The position numbers were made by a program, and so were the translations under genes. A stretch of 64,000 nucleotides of DNA, from assembly GCF_001612985.1 (NCBI RefSeq), contig NZ_BDBM01000008.1, forward strand, positions 62,001 through 126,000. Direction: 5' to 3'. Below, in pieces: positions 15,674 through 23,959 of the stretch (the first letter of the stretch is position 1; the number at the start of each line of letters is the position of its first letter). The stretch is from Nocardia gamkensis NBRC 108242 (GTDB taxonomy: Bacteria; Actinomycetota; Actinomycetes; Mycobacteriales; Mycobacteriaceae). The notes beneath the pieces were generated by a model that saw only the letters and a list, made by a program, of their open reading frames with translations, made no database searches and was not told the DNA's origin.

Positions 15674-16969
15674 ATGACCGAATCCGACCTGTCCCAGAAC
15701 TGGAGCTTCGAGACGAAGCAGATCCACGTCGGACAGATTCCGGACGGCACGACGAACGCCCGCGCGCTGCCGATCTACCAGACCACCTCCTACACCTTCC
15801 GCGACACCGCGCACGCGGCGGCGCTGTTCGGTCTGGCCGAGCCCGGCAACATCTACACCCGGATCATGAACCCCACCCAGGACGCGGTGGAGCAGCGCAT
15901 CGCCGCACTGGAAGGCGGCGTCGCCGCCCTGCTGCTGGCCTCCGGGCAGGCCGCGGAGACCTTCGCGATCCTCAACATCGCCGGAGCGGGCGACCACATC
16001 GTCTCCAGTCCCCGGCTCTACGGCGGCACCTACAACCTCTTCCACTACTCGCTGCCCAAGCTCGGCATCGAGGTCTCCTTCGTCGACGATCCCGACGACC
16101 TCGAGCAGTGGAAGGCCGCCATCCGCCCGAACACCAAGGCGCTCTATGGCGAAACGATCTCCAACCCGCAGAATCACATCCTCGACATCCCGGGGATCGC
16201 GGGCGTCGCCCACGACAACGGCGTCCCGCTGATCGTGGACAACACCGTCGCCACGCCGTATCTGATCCAGCCGCTGGCCCACGGCGCCGACATCGTCGTG
16301 CACTCGGCCACCAAGTACCTCGGCGGACACGGCGCGGCCATCGCGGGCGTGATCGTGGACGGCGGCAAGTTCGACTGGACCGGTGGCCGGTTCCCCGGCT
16401 TCACCGAACCCGACCCGAGCTACCACGGTGTCGTGTACGCCGAACTCGGCGCACCCGCCTACGCGCTCAAGGCGCGCGTGCAACTGCTGCGCGACCTCGG
16501 CGCCGCGGTCTCGCCGTTCAACGCGTTCCTGATCAGCCAGGGACTGGAGACGCTGAGCCTGCGGATCGAACGGCACGTGCAGAACGCGCAGGCGGTGGCC
16601 GAATTCCTCACCAGCCGTTCGGAAGTCACCTCGGTGTCCTACGCGGGCCTGCCGTCCTCCCCGTGGTACGAGCGCGGCCGCGCCCTCGCACCCAAGGGCA
16701 CCGGCGCGGTGATCGGCTTCGAGCTGGCCGGCGGCGTCGACGCAGGCAAGCGATTCGTCGAGGCACTGCGGCTGCACAGCCACGTCGCCAACATCGGCGA
16801 CGTGCGCTCGCTGGTCATCCACCCCGCCTCCACCACCCACTCCCAGCTGACACCCGAAGAGCAGCTGGCCGCGGGCGTCACCCCCGGCCTGGTCCGCCTC
16901 GCCGTCGGCATCGAGGGAATCGACGACATCCTCGCCGACCTGCGCGCCGGATTCGCCGCAGCCTCCTGA
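15674..16969 (+). CDS. metY: O-acetylhomoserine sulfhydrylase (aminocarboxypropyltransferase)
   Basis: 431 residues, a Cys/Met-metabolism PLP enzyme of the MetY type. It makes homocysteine from O-acetylhomoserine and sulphide. The PLP Schiff-base lysine is K214 in SATKYLGGHG. Other signatures are ALPIYQTTSYTFRDT, SGQAAE, TISNPQNHILDIPGIA and LVIHPASTTHSQLTPEEQ, the last typical of MetY rather than MetB. A strong AGAAGGAGG precedes the ATG. It is followed by a perfect GC-rich hairpin at 16977-17003. No SAM riboswitch fits in the 48-bp spacer from osmC. Confidence 0.93.
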   Translation: MTESDLSQNWSFETKQIHVGQIPDGTTNARALPIYQTTSYTFRDTAHAAALFGLAEPGNIYTRIMNPTQDAVEQRIAALEGGVAALLLASGQAAETFAILNIAGAGDHIVSSPRLYGGTYNLFHYSLPKLGIEVSFVDDPDDLEQWKAAIRPNTKALYGETISNPQNHILDIPGIAGVAHDNGVPLIVDNTVATPYLIQPLAHGADIVVHSATKYLGGHGAAIAGVIVDGGKFDWTGGRFPGFTEPDPSYHGVVYAELGAPAYALKARVQLLRDLGAAVSPFNAFLISQGLETLSLRIERHVQNAQAVAEFLTSRSEVTSVSYAGLPSSPWYERGRALAPKGTGAVIGFELAGGVDAGKRFVEALRLHSHVANIGDVRSLVIHPASTTHSQLTPEEQLAAGVTPGLVRLAVGIEGIDDILADLRAGFAAAS

Positions 16970-16976
16970 CAAGGTG

Positions 16977-17003
16977 CGCCCCGGGGTGATCGGCCCCGGG
17001 GCG
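16977..17003. terminator. GC-rich hairpin terminator after metY
   Basis: CGCCCCGGGG-TGATCGG-CCCCGGGGCG, perfect 10-bp stem and 7-nt loop, in the gap between metY (plus) and the convergent hypothetical gene (minus). No U-tract, as is usual for high-GC actinomycete terminators. A related hairpin with the same ATCGGCCCCGGGG core sits at 19654-19680. Confidence 0.7.
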
Positions 17004-17018
17004 TCGGGTGGCTACCGG

Positions 17019-17519
17019 TTAGGCCGCGATCGGCCCGACCGTGATCGCTCGCCCGTCGCGAGTGGTCACGGTAACCCGCGGTGTCTCGCTGCCGGTCGCG
17101 CGGATGACCGCGAACGCGAGACCGTCCGCGCCGATCGGCACGACGCATTCCTCGAACGAGGACGTAACCGAAAGGGACACCGCGTCGTGGGCGGCTCGGC
17201 CGATGACCGCGTACCAGCCATCACCGAACCGGTCGGCGGTGGCCGACCGGAACCGGGTGCCGACTCGTTGCAGCGCCTCCCAGGCCGGGGTGTGTTCGTG
17301 CCGAGGACCGGAAGGACGGGGTGCGCCGAACATCGTTCCGCGCGTCTTCCACTGGTCACCGTCGGGGTGGACGAACACGATATAGCGGCCCCGGTCGCCG
17401 TCTACAAGGACTGCGATGATCTCCTCCCGGACGATGACGTTGATCGGGGCGAGGCTCGAGTCAGCGGCCGCAAGGGCATCGAGCGCTACGCTGACCGCTG
17501 GGTGGTCCAGTGTGCCCAT
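17019..17519 (-). CDS. Hypothetical protein, cytoplasmic
   Basis: 166 residues, no recognised domain. The sequence alternates short beta-strand-like segments (VIVREEIIAVLVDG, GRYIVFVHPDG, WYAVIGRAAHDAVSL, VTVTTRDGRAITVG), suggesting a small beta-rich protein. No signal peptide or membrane segment. It starts 23 bp after the stop of the secreted hypothetical 17543-17872 on the same strand, so the two likely form a short operon. Coding nature is supported by good actinomycete codon position bias and by the terminator on its 3' side; the role is unknown. Confidence 0.6.
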   Translation of the reverse strand: MGTLDHPAVSVALDALAAADSSLAPINVIVREEIIAVLVDGDRGRYIVFVHPDGDQWKTRGTMFGAPRPSGPRHEHTPAWEALQRVGTRFRSATADRFGDGWYAVIGRAAHDAVSLSVTSSFEECVVPIGADGLAFAVIRATGSETPRVTVTTRDGRAITVGPIAA

Positions 17520-17542
17520 CGGCTGTGCCCTTCCCTTTCGTG

Positions 17543-17872
17543 TCAGCAGATCGCGGAAATGGTGGCGCTGTTGTCGCCGCCGTCATCCCACGTACCGGCG
17601 ATCGCGGTCACCTCCACCTGGGTATGGAACCCGTAGAGAATTCCCGCCGACGAGCACGACGCGGAGTACAACGCTTGCACGTCGGGGTCGGTGCTGGTGT
17701 CGATGCGTTCGGCGTGCTTGTACCAGTCGGTCTTCCACGGCTCGATGGCGTGCACGAAGCACACGATCTCGTCGTTCGCGGCGCGTACGGGTTCGGCGTC
17801 GGCGATGGTGGCCGGGCCGAGCACCCACGCGCTGGTGAGCATGGTGGCGCGGATCGCGACAGCAATGGTCAT
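17543..17872 (-). CDS. Small secreted hypothetical protein
   Basis: 109 residues with an N-terminal signal peptide (MTIAVAIRATMLTSAWVLGP...ADA, cleavage near residue 26). The mature part has three cysteines (FVHAIEPWKTDW region, SASCSSAG, and a C-terminal Cys), so one disulphide is likely. A Trp/Tyr-containing motif EPWKTDWYKHAERID is the most distinctive segment. No family recognised. It precedes the 17019-17519 gene by 23 bp and is divergent from the TPR protein across a 38-bp gap. Confidence 0.6.
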   Translation of the reverse strand: MTIAVAIRATMLTSAWVLGPATIADAEPVRAANDEIVCFVHAIEPWKTDWYKHAERIDTSTDPDVQALYSASCSSAGILYGFHTQVEVTAIAGTWDDGGDNSATISAIC

Positions 17873-17910
17873 GGATTCCTCCCGTTCCGGCGCCTGGACC
17901 AGACATCGAG

Positions 17911-18879
17911 GTGCACGCCGCGGTAGGGGTGCTGCGAACCGAATTGGCCGCTTACGATCTCGACAACGACAATGTGTCGCACGTGCGCCCGATCGGACAG
18001 ATCACGGCCGACGTCGAGCAGGTGTGTCGATATCGCCGCGCCGCATCGTTCCACAAACTGGGCCGATCTCTGCCACCGCTGCTCGGCGAGGTACGCGCTG
18101 CGGTGCACCGCAGCAGCGGCCGGGAGCGGGACCAGGCGCTCGTCCTGTTGTGCGAGCTGTACTACTCCGCGCACAGCATCGCCCACAAACTCGGGTATGG
18201 GGACCTCGCCGCACTGGCCGTCGATCGGCTCGCGTGGGCGGCCACCGAATCCGGCAACGAATTGTGGATCGGCACCAGTCAATTTCACCGCGCGGCGCTA
18301 CTCAGTTCCGGCGGCGACTGGACCGCCGCACTCGGATTCTTGGAGCGCTGCCGGTCCAGCATCGAACCCCGCCTCAGCGCCGGACACCGCGACGACCTCA
18401 TCGCCTGGGGCGGCCTGCACCTGCAATCCGGGCTCGCCGCGTCGCGCTGCGGCAATCGCGACCTTGCCGACGAGCACTTGGCCGAGGCCCGGGAGACCGC
18501 GCTGCGCCTCGGTGATGATCGCGACGTCATTCTGTCGTTCGGGCCGACAAACGTCGAGATCTGGTCGGTGGCGCTTGCCGTGGAGAGCATGGACGGCACC
18601 GAAGCACTCAACCGGGCACAGTCGCTGGTCATCCCGGATGGCACCCCGAAGGAGCGCGCGGGTCATCACTACATCGACCTGTCGCGCGCCTACCTCCTGC
18701 ATGGGGACCGCACACGCGCCTTGGATGCGCTGCTCACCGCGAAAGCGATTGCCCCGGCGCAGACTCGCTGGAATCCGATGGTGCACGAGACAGTACGGGC
18801 GCTGGCTCGTGCGGAAGCACGCAGCGTCGACACCGTCCACGGCTTCGCCGTATGGTGCGGGATTGCCGCGCGCCTGTGA
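17911..18879 (+). CDS. TPR-like protein, probable N-terminally truncated XRE regulator
   Basis: 322 residues of helical repeats: pairs such as ALVLLCELYYSAHSIAHKLGYGDLAALAVDRL and LHLQSGLAASRCGNRDLADEHLAEA are TPR-like and match the ligand/peptide-sensing C-terminal half of actinomycete XRE-family regulators. The N-terminal HTH (about 80 residues) that such proteins carry is absent. The reading frame remains open for some distance upstream of the GTG at 17911 but holds no start codon and no HTH, and the divergent secreted gene begins 38 bp away. The likeliest reading is a remnant after 5' deletion; a genuine stand-alone TPR protein is the alternative. Confidence 0.6.
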   Translation: MHAAVGVLRTELAAYDLDNDNVSHVRPIGQITADVEQVCRYRRAASFHKLGRSLPPLLGEVRAAVHRSSGRERDQALVLLCELYYSAHSIAHKLGYGDLAALAVDRLAWAATESGNELWIGTSQFHRAALLSSGGDWTAALGFLERCRSSIEPRLSAGHRDDLIAWGGLHLQSGLAASRCGNRDLADEHLAEARETALRLGDDRDVILSFGPTNVEIWSVALAVESMDGTEALNRAQSLVIPDGTPKERAGHHYIDLSRAYLLHGDRTRALDALLTAKAIAPAQTRWNPMVHETVRALARAEARSVDTVHGFAVWCGIAARL

Positions 18880-18884
18880 TCCGG

Positions 18885-19199
18885 TCAGCCCGCCGCGGGC
18901 AGACCCTTCGCATCGGCGGGCGACAGGAACTCCACCCGGAACGAAGCGACGTAGTTCTCCCGCCGGCTCAGGAAGTGCCGCGTGTGTGGTTGCCGCTCGT
19001 GCTCCTCGAAGGCCGAACGATCGCGGTACACCTCGTAAAAGATCCGCGACAGCGGCTCACCCTCGACGGCATGCGTGGCGTACACCAACGTCCCGGGTTC
19101 GAAGTCGGCTATCGCTTGAACGGTTTCCGCCACCAACTTGTCGAACTCGGCCGCCTTCCCGGCGTCCAGCAGGTCGAACCTCACGACGAGCGCGAACAT
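18885..19199 (-). CDS. Antibiotic biosynthesis monooxygenase (ABM) domain protein
   Basis: 104 residues, one ABM (ferredoxin-like alpha/beta) domain. The core reads FALVVRFDLLDAGKAAEFDKLV...EPGTLVYATHAVEGEPLSRIFYEVYRD and then EHERQPHTRHFL, a typical dimeric alpha+beta barrel unit. Such proteins are cofactor-free monooxygenases or haem-degrading or stress-related proteins; the substrate cannot be told. A strong GGAGGAGG precedes the ATG. It is convergent with the TPR gene (5-bp gap) and stands alone. Confidence 0.8.
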   Translation of the reverse strand: MFALVVRFDLLDAGKAAEFDKLVAETVQAIADFEPGTLVYATHAVEGEPLSRIFYEVYRDRSAFEEHERQPHTRHFLSRRENYVASFRVEFLSPADAKGLPAAG

Positions 19200-19271
19200 A
19201 GCCCCTCCTCCGCACAGTGCGCCCCGACCGGATGAGGATTCGGGACACGGCCACCGTACAGGCAGATGCGG

Positions 19272-19598
19272 CTATGCCACTGTAGAGCGGTCCACCCAGT
19301 CCGCGTACTCATCGGGGCACCATGCGATGGGCTGGCCGGTCAGCTCCGGGTTGTCCCAAGGGTGCAGTTCCTTGATCCTGGCGGCGAGCTTGTCCCGGGT
19401 GGTGTCGGAGGTTCGCAGCTCGACGCGCCACTCCTGGCCTTCACCGGATTCGCCGAGGTGCCAGAACACCGACTTGATCGGGCCGGTGATGAACGCACCC
19501 GCCGCCAGCTTCTCCGTTACCGCGGCGCGAGCGATGGATTGGGCAGCGTCTTCGGTGGGGGTAGTGGTCGTTACGGTCCACACACTCGGAGTTGCCAT
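19272..19598 (-). CDS. cutA: CutA-family divalent cation tolerance protein
   Basis: 108 residues in the CutA1 fold (trimeric, PII-like). The pattern TTTPTEDAAQSIARAAVTEKLAAG, then FITGPIKSVFWHLGE and EWRVELRTSD follows CutA1, although the usual CVN before GPI is replaced by GAFIT. CutA was linked to copper tolerance in E. coli but its general role is uncertain. The C-terminus is more divergent than usual (WCPDEYADWVD), so the call is to family level only. It has no operon partner. Confidence 0.75.
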   Translation of the reverse strand: MATPSVWTVTTTTPTEDAAQSIARAAVTEKLAAGAFITGPIKSVFWHLGESGEGQEWRVELRTSDTTRDKLAARIKELHPWDNPELTGQPIAWCPDEYADWVDRSTVA

Positions 19599-19962
19599 TC
19601 CGACAGACTAGGGGACAGGCGCTCCACGGACCGGCCGCAGTCTCCTGACGCGTTGCCCCGGAGCGATCGGCCCCGGGGCACTCCGCCTGGTCGCGATGCG
19701 GACCGGAAGCCTTGCAGCGGGGCGCGAACCCGTTTCCCCGCCGGTTTTCCTGATTTCCGTCAGCAATTTGACCGCAATCGCTTACGCCATCGGTTGCCTC
19801 ACGGCGCCACCGATATTCGATACCGCCGCACGGATTCGATTGGCACGTGGAGCGGTTCCCCGCTATCGGAAAAGAAATCCAAATTTCGCGCATCCGTAAG
19901 GCTTTCTGAATCGAACTAGAAAGGTAGGTATATGTCCTCTTCAGAATGAGGTGGGTAAGTCC
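19599..19962. other. Intergenic region with orphan hairpin and AT-rich promoter stretch
   Basis: 364 bp without a supportable gene. It holds the hairpin at 19654-19680, and its right end is comparatively AT-rich, with the likely promoter and AGGTGG ribosome site of the next gene. A 67-codon frame at 19696-19899 has no homologue-like features and no ribosome site, so it is not called. Confidence 0.5.
19654..19680. terminator. Orphan hairpin resembling the metY terminator
   Basis: TGCCCCGG ... CCGGGGCA with 8-bp arms and an 11-nt loop that includes GATCGG. It closely resembles the hairpin at 16977-17003, yet no plus-strand gene ends just before it and it sits upstream of cutA. It may mark the 3' end of a lost gene. 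Confidence 0.45.
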
Positions 19963-20778
19963 ATGGGCATAGCAGTACCCGAAACTCCAGCACACCCCTT
20001 CTTACGCCGCGCCGCCACGCTGGTCGTCGCGGGCGCCATCCCGTTGTCCGTGGTCGGCGCGGCGACCGCCACCGCCGATCCGCTGCTGCCGGAGATCTCC
20101 GTCCAGCTCCCGTTCGCTCCGGCGCCCGCCGTCGGCGTCATCACCCCGGTGGCCGATCCCGCGGACCCGGGAGCTCTTCCCCCCGAAGCCGTTCCGCCCG
20201 CGCCCCCGGTTTCGGCGGGCCGCAACGACCTGAGCGTCAACCGGCCGATGCCGGATCCGAACGTGCTCGCCCCGATAGTCCCGCAGCGGCTGCACCTGCC
20301 CAACCCCGCCGCCCCGGCACCCTCGGTCGCGCCGATCGAGGCGCCTCCCGGCACCCTGCGCGTCGGTTCGGTGGTGATCGGCAGGCCGGACTTCCTGACT
20401 CCCGAGCAGGGCAAGATGTTCAACGACGCGATCGCGGGCCCGGAAGCCGGCATCGCGCAGACATTGGACTCGGCTGGCTTCGAGCCGTCGCGCTCCGACG
20501 CCATCGCCGCCGACATCCTCGGTTCCACCGCCATCGGCGCCTCGGTGGGCAGCATGGTGGCCTCGCCGGTCGCCTCGATCGGCGCGGTCATCGGCGCCGT
20601 CTGCGGCGCCATCGCGGGCCTGCCGATGTTCCCGACCGGGACGGTAGCCGTCATGGCGTTCGGCGCCGCCATCGGTTACGGGTTCGTCGCGTCCCCGGCC
20701 ATCGCCGTCGGCGCGGCTGTCGGCGCGGGTGTCGGTGTGCTCCAGGGGCTCCTCACGCCGCCCACGGTGCCCGCCTAG
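19963..20778 (+). CDS. Secreted Pro/Ala-rich protein with C-terminal glycine-zipper segments
   Basis: 271 residues from ATG 19963 (AGGTGG eight bases upstream; a GTG four codons earlier is less well placed). Residues 1-38 are a signal peptide ending near ATATADP. A Pro/Ala-rich extended section (residues 45-130) follows, then TPEQGKMFNDAIAGPEAG and a series of Gly/Ala small-residue helices (ASVGSMVASPVASIGAVIGA, AVGAAVGAGVGVLQG) of glycine-zipper type, which can oligomerise in membranes. Such proteins are common but uncharacterised in Nocardia-type genomes; an envelope or pore role is possible. Followed by a perfect terminator hairpin. Confidence 0.75.
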   Translation: MGIAVPETPAHPFLRRAATLVVAGAIPLSVVGAATATADPLLPEISVQLPFAPAPAVGVITPVADPADPGALPPEAVPPAPPVSAGRNDLSVNRPMPDPNVLAPIVPQRLHLPNPAAPAPSVAPIEAPPGTLRVGSVVIGRPDFLTPEQGKMFNDAIAGPEAGIAQTLDSAGFEPSRSDAIAADILGSTAIGASVGSMVASPVASIGAVIGAVCGAIAGLPMFPTGTVAVMAFGAAIGYGFVASPAIAVGAAVGAGVGVLQGLLTPPTVPA

Positions 20779-20853
20779 TAATTCGCTTTCCGACGTGCTC
20801 CGCGGCCGGAGAACGCCGCGTGGCCTCGTCGTTTCGATACGCCCGAATTTCGT

Positions 20854-20879
20854 GAAGACCCGGTTTCGACCGGGTCTTC
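20854..20879 (+). terminator. Rho-independent-like terminator
   Basis: GAAGACCCGGT-TTCG-ACCGGGTCTTC: perfect 11-bp stem closed by a stable TTCG tetraloop, 75 bp after the secreted protein gene and followed by CGCTTTG. Clear terminator of that gene. Confidence 0.8.
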
Positions 20880-20935
20880 CGCTTTGCGCGGAAAGGCCGG
20901 ACGTTTGGCTTCTCGATAACGGGCTATCGCGAAGA

Positions 20936-20963
20936 AGACCGGCTGAAGATGGTCGGCCGGTCT
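20936..20963 (+). promoter_or_regulatory. 5' leader hairpin before csbD-like gene
   Basis: AGACCGGC / GCCGGTCT, 8-bp arms and 12-nt loop, ending seven bases before the AAGGAGG ribosome site of the CsbD gene. Another small dyad (CGATA...TATCG, 20914-20929) precedes it. They could stabilise or modulate the leader; no known riboswitch is recognised. Confidence 0.35.
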
Positions 20964-20983
20964 CTTCACAAGGAGGTTGTGAC

Positions 20984-21157
20984 ATGAGCACAGTCGACAA
21001 GGCGAAGAACAAGGCCGATAAAGTCGCTGGTCAGGCCAAAGAGAAGGTCGGCGAGGCGACGGGCGACCGGGGGAAGCGCGACGAAGGCCGCACCGACAAG
21101 GTCAAGTCGGACCTGAAGGACGCAGGCGAGAAGGTCAAGGACGCCTTCAAGCACTGA
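20984..21157 (+). CDS. CsbD-family general stress protein
   Basis: 57 residues, highly charged (Lys/Asp/Glu-rich) and hydrophilic: KNKADKVAGQAKEKVGEATGD is the CsbD signature, in which helices with a KxxGxxKExxGxxTGD pattern dominate. CsbD-like proteins are induced by sigma-B-type general stress responses in many bacteria; a sigma-F-type factor is encoded 3 kb away at 23960-24769. A strong AAGGAGG lies seven bases before the ATG. The preceding leader contains a hairpin. Confidence 0.85.
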   Translation: MSTVDKAKNKADKVAGQAKEKVGEATGDRGKRDEGRTDKVKSDLKDAGEKVKDAFKH

Positions 21158-21236
21158 CCACCGTCGAACGGCGCCGCGGGAGGTGGTCCCCGGCGCCGCG
21201 CATGGTCGGAGCGATGACAGAGATACGCCTTCCCGA

Positions 21237-21268
21237 GCGGATGGCCGCACGAGCGGTCATCCGCTTTT
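21237..21268 (+). terminator. Terminator hairpin with T-tract after csbD-like gene
   Basis: GCGGATG (21237-21243) pairs with CATCCGC (21258-21264), followed by TTTT. It overlaps the stop of the convergent MMPL gene. The T-tract on the plus strand fits termination of the CsbD transcript. Confidence 0.5.
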
Positions 21269-23362
21269 CTCTGTGACTTCCCCGCCCTGCGCCGATTCGG
21301 CGGCGGCCTCCCCCTCGACGAGTCGCAGCTCGCTCGGCCACCAGAGCTTGCGTCCGATCAGGCTGAACAGCGCCGGGATCACCACCGTGCGCACGACGAA
21401 GGTGTCGAGCAGGATGCCCAGGCCCACCACGATGCCGACCTGGGTCAGGGTGATCAGCGGGAGCACGCCGAGCACGCAGAACACCGCGGCCAGCACGATG
21501 CCCGCACTGGTGATCACCGCGCCGGTGACCGCCACCGCCCGCACCATGCCGCGCGTGGTGCCGTACCGCGGCGTCTCCTCGCGCGCCCTGGACACCAGGA
21601 AGATCGTGTAGTCGACGCCGAGGGCGACCAGGAACAGGAACGCGAACAGCGGCACGCTGATATCCAGCGCCGGGAATCCGAAGACGTGCTCGCTCATCCA
21701 GCTGCCCAGCCCCAGCGCGGCCAGCGCGCTCAGCACGGTGACGGCGACCAGCAGCAGCGCGGCGGGCACCGCGCGCAGCAGCGCGAGCAGCACCACGAGC
21801 ACGACGACGAGGATGAGCGGGATGACCACCTTGCGGTCCCGGCTCGCGGCGGTCTGCACGTCCAGCGCCTGGGCGTCGGTGCCGCCGACCATCGCGTCGG
21901 CTCCGGGCACCCGCGCGACCGACGCGCGCAGCGCCTCGATCGTGTCGAAGGCGCGCGCGGAAGACGGTGGCGCGTCGATCACCACCGACCACCGGGTCAG
22001 TCCGGTCGGCGAGGTTCCCGTCTGCGAGGTCAGCACCACGCCATCGGTGCGGCGCAACGCCTCATCGATCCCCGCCGCCGCATCGCTGCGCGCGAGGACG
22101 ATCGCGGGATCGGAAGCCCCGGAGGGGAAATGCCGCGCGAGGGCGTCGAAGCCCTCCACCGACTCCGCGCGGACCCGGAACTGCTCGGTCTGCGAGAGTC
22201 CCACCCGCGTCGACAGCAATCCGGTCGTGCAGACCGCGAGCACCACGATCGCACCGCCCGCGACCAGCGCGGGCCTGCGCACCACCCGCGCGGCGATCGC
22301 GTGCCAGACGCCCTCCTCCGCCGTGTCGCGGTCGTCTGCCTGCGGCACGAAGGGCCAGAACACCTTGCGCCCGCACAACGCGAGCGCGGCGGGCAGCGCG
22401 AGCAGGACGAACACCACCGCCACCAGCAATCCGAGCGCGGCCATCACACCGAGACTGCGTGTGCTCGGCACCGAGGCGAGCAGCAGCACGAGCAGCGCGG
22501 CGACCACCGTCACGTTGCTGGCCAGGACCGCGGGTCCGGCGCGCCGCACCGCCTGCCGCAGCGCCGCGCGGTGGTCGGATTCCCGGTGCAGTTCGTCGCG
22601 ATAGCGCGATACCAGCAACAGCGCGTAGTTGGTGCCCGCGCCGAACACCAGCACGCTCGTCACGCCGGAGGTCGACCCGTCGAAGGTCAGGTCGGTCAGG
22701 CGCGCCAGCGCGGTTCCCGCGCCGGTGGCCACCCGGTCGGCCGCGCCGACCACCGCGAGCGGCACCAGCCACAGCACGGGTGAGCGATACGTCGCGATCA
22801 GCAGCACCGCGACGACCACCGCGGTCACCGCCAGCAGCGTGACGTTGGCGCCGGAGAACGAGTCGGCGATGTCGGCACCGAAGGCCGGACCACCGGTGAC
22901 CTGGAGAACGAGCCCGTCGGGCAAGCCGTCCCGCGCGGCGGAACGGATTTCGTCGATGCGGTCGGTCAGCGCGAATCCGTTCAGGTCGGCGTTCACCGGA
23001 ACCTGCCCGATCGCCGCCTTCCGGTCCGGCGCGGCGAGGAGGTCGCCCGGACCGGGCGGGCGTCCCGCCGCGCGGGAAACCGCCGCGGCGGTGGCGTTCC
23101 GGTCGTCGTCGGTCAGCTCGCCGTCGTCGGCACGGGTGACGACGACGATGGCGGCGGCCGTCCCGGCGTCCGGGAACTCCTCCAGCGCCTGTTCGACGTG
23201 CGCCGATTCCGCCGAGGACGGTAGCGCGGTCGGAGCCTGCCCGGCGGACTCGTTCTCACCCACCGCACCGATCAGGCCTACCGAGGCGGCGGCGAGCACC
23301 ACCAGCAGCACCCACGAGGTCCGGGCGGTCACCACCGACGCATAGCGATCCCAAGCGCTCAC
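21257..23362 (-). CDS. MMPL-family RND transporter
   Basis: 701 residues with the MMPL/SSD layout: helix 1 (residues 15-33), a large external domain to about 170, five to six helices, a second external domain, and a final helix block (LLALLRAVPAALLLVAVTVL, then FPALDISVPLFAFLFLVALGVDYTIFLVSRAREE, the last being the conserved GxDYxxFLxSR motif). MMPL proteins use the proton gradient to move lipids or drugs across the membrane of mycolata. It is divergent from a MarR gene that starts 68 bp away, and so is probably MarR-repressed and inducible rather than constitutive. Substrate unknown. Confidence 0.9.
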   Translation of the reverse strand: MSAWDRYASVVTARTSWVLLVVLAAASVGLIGAVGENESAGQAPTALPSSAESAHVEQALEEFPDAGTAAAIVVVTRADDGELTDDDRNATAAAVSRAAGRPPGPGDLLAAPDRKAAIGQVPVNADLNGFALTDRIDEIRSAARDGLPDGLVLQVTGGPAFGADIADSFSGANVTLLAVTAVVVAVLLIATYRSPVLWLVPLAVVGAADRVATGAGTALARLTDLTFDGSTSGVTSVLVFGAGTNYALLLVSRYRDELHRESDHRAALRQAVRRAGPAVLASNVTVVAALLVLLLASVPSTRSLGVMAALGLLVAVVFVLLALPAALALCGRKVFWPFVPQADDRDTAEEGVWHAIAARVVRRPALVAGGAIVVLAVCTTGLLSTRVGLSQTEQFRVRAESVEGFDALARHFPSGASDPAIVLARSDAAAGIDEALRRTDGVVLTSQTGTSPTGLTRWSVVIDAPPSSARAFDTIEALRASVARVPGADAMVGGTDAQALDVQTAASRDRKVVIPLILVVVLVVLLALLRAVPAALLLVAVTVLSALAALGLGSWMSEHVFGFPALDISVPLFAFLFLVALGVDYTIFLVSRAREETPRYGTTRGMVRAVAVTGAVITSAGIVLAAVFCVLGVLPLITLTQVGIVVGLGILLDTFVVRTVVIPALFSLIGRKLWWPSELRLVEGEAAAESAQGGEVTEKSG

Positions 23363-23430
23363 ACCGCAACTCTCTCAGAAACTGAAATATTAAGCAATCG
23401 AGACATCGACTGAACTACGCTGACCCCCGT

Positions 23431-23943
23431 GTGGAAAAGGATGCGCCGTTGACCCCTGAGCCGAACGCGGACCGGCCGGACCGTGATGGATTGGAAGCCG
23501 GCATCGCCGCCGACATCCGCGCTCTCACCGCGATCTCCGAGCAGATCGGCCAGGTCTTCGCGCGTACACACCAACTGCGCGCCAACGACTTTCGCGCGCT
23601 GATGCACGTCGCGACCGCCGAGATCGAGGGCGCGCCGCTCACCGCGGGCGGGCTCGGCAAGCTGATGGGAATCTCCTCATCGGCGGTGACCTACCTGGTC
23701 GAGCGCATGATCGACTCCGGTCACCTGCGCCGCGCCGCCGACCCGACCGACCGCAGGCGGGTCATCCTGCACTACGACGAGCACGGCATGGATGTGGCCC
23801 GCGGGTTCTTCACCCCGCTCGGGCGGCAGACCCGCGCCGCGATGGCCGAACTGCCCGAGGCGGACCTGGCCGGTGCGCATCGCGTCCTGGTCGCCGTGGT
23901 CCAGGCGATGCGCGAGTACCACGACGAGCTGACCGGCGACTGA
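23431..23943 (+). CDS. MarR-family transcriptional regulator
   Basis: 170 residues from a GTG start. The winged helix is clear: LTAGGLGKLMGISSSAVTYLVERMIDSGHLRR followed by the wing AADPTDRRRVILHYDEHG, the standard MarR DPxDRR motif. Long flanking helices form the dimer interface. It is divergent from the MMPL transporter gene; the 68-bp spacer at 23363-23430 is AT-rich for this genome (TGAAATATTAAG) and must contain both promoters and the operator, where a short dyad TCAG-AAA-CTGA is visible. Ligand-induced derepression of the transporter is inferred. Confidence 0.88.
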   Translation: MEKDAPLTPEPNADRPDRDGLEAGIAADIRALTAISEQIGQVFARTHQLRANDFRALMHVATAEIEGAPLTAGGLGKLMGISSSAVTYLVERMIDSGHLRRAADPTDRRRVILHYDEHGMDVARGFFTPLGRQTRAAMAELPEADLAGAHRVLVAVVQAMREYHDELTGD

Positions 23944-23959
23944 ACGCCGCGCGCGTGCG

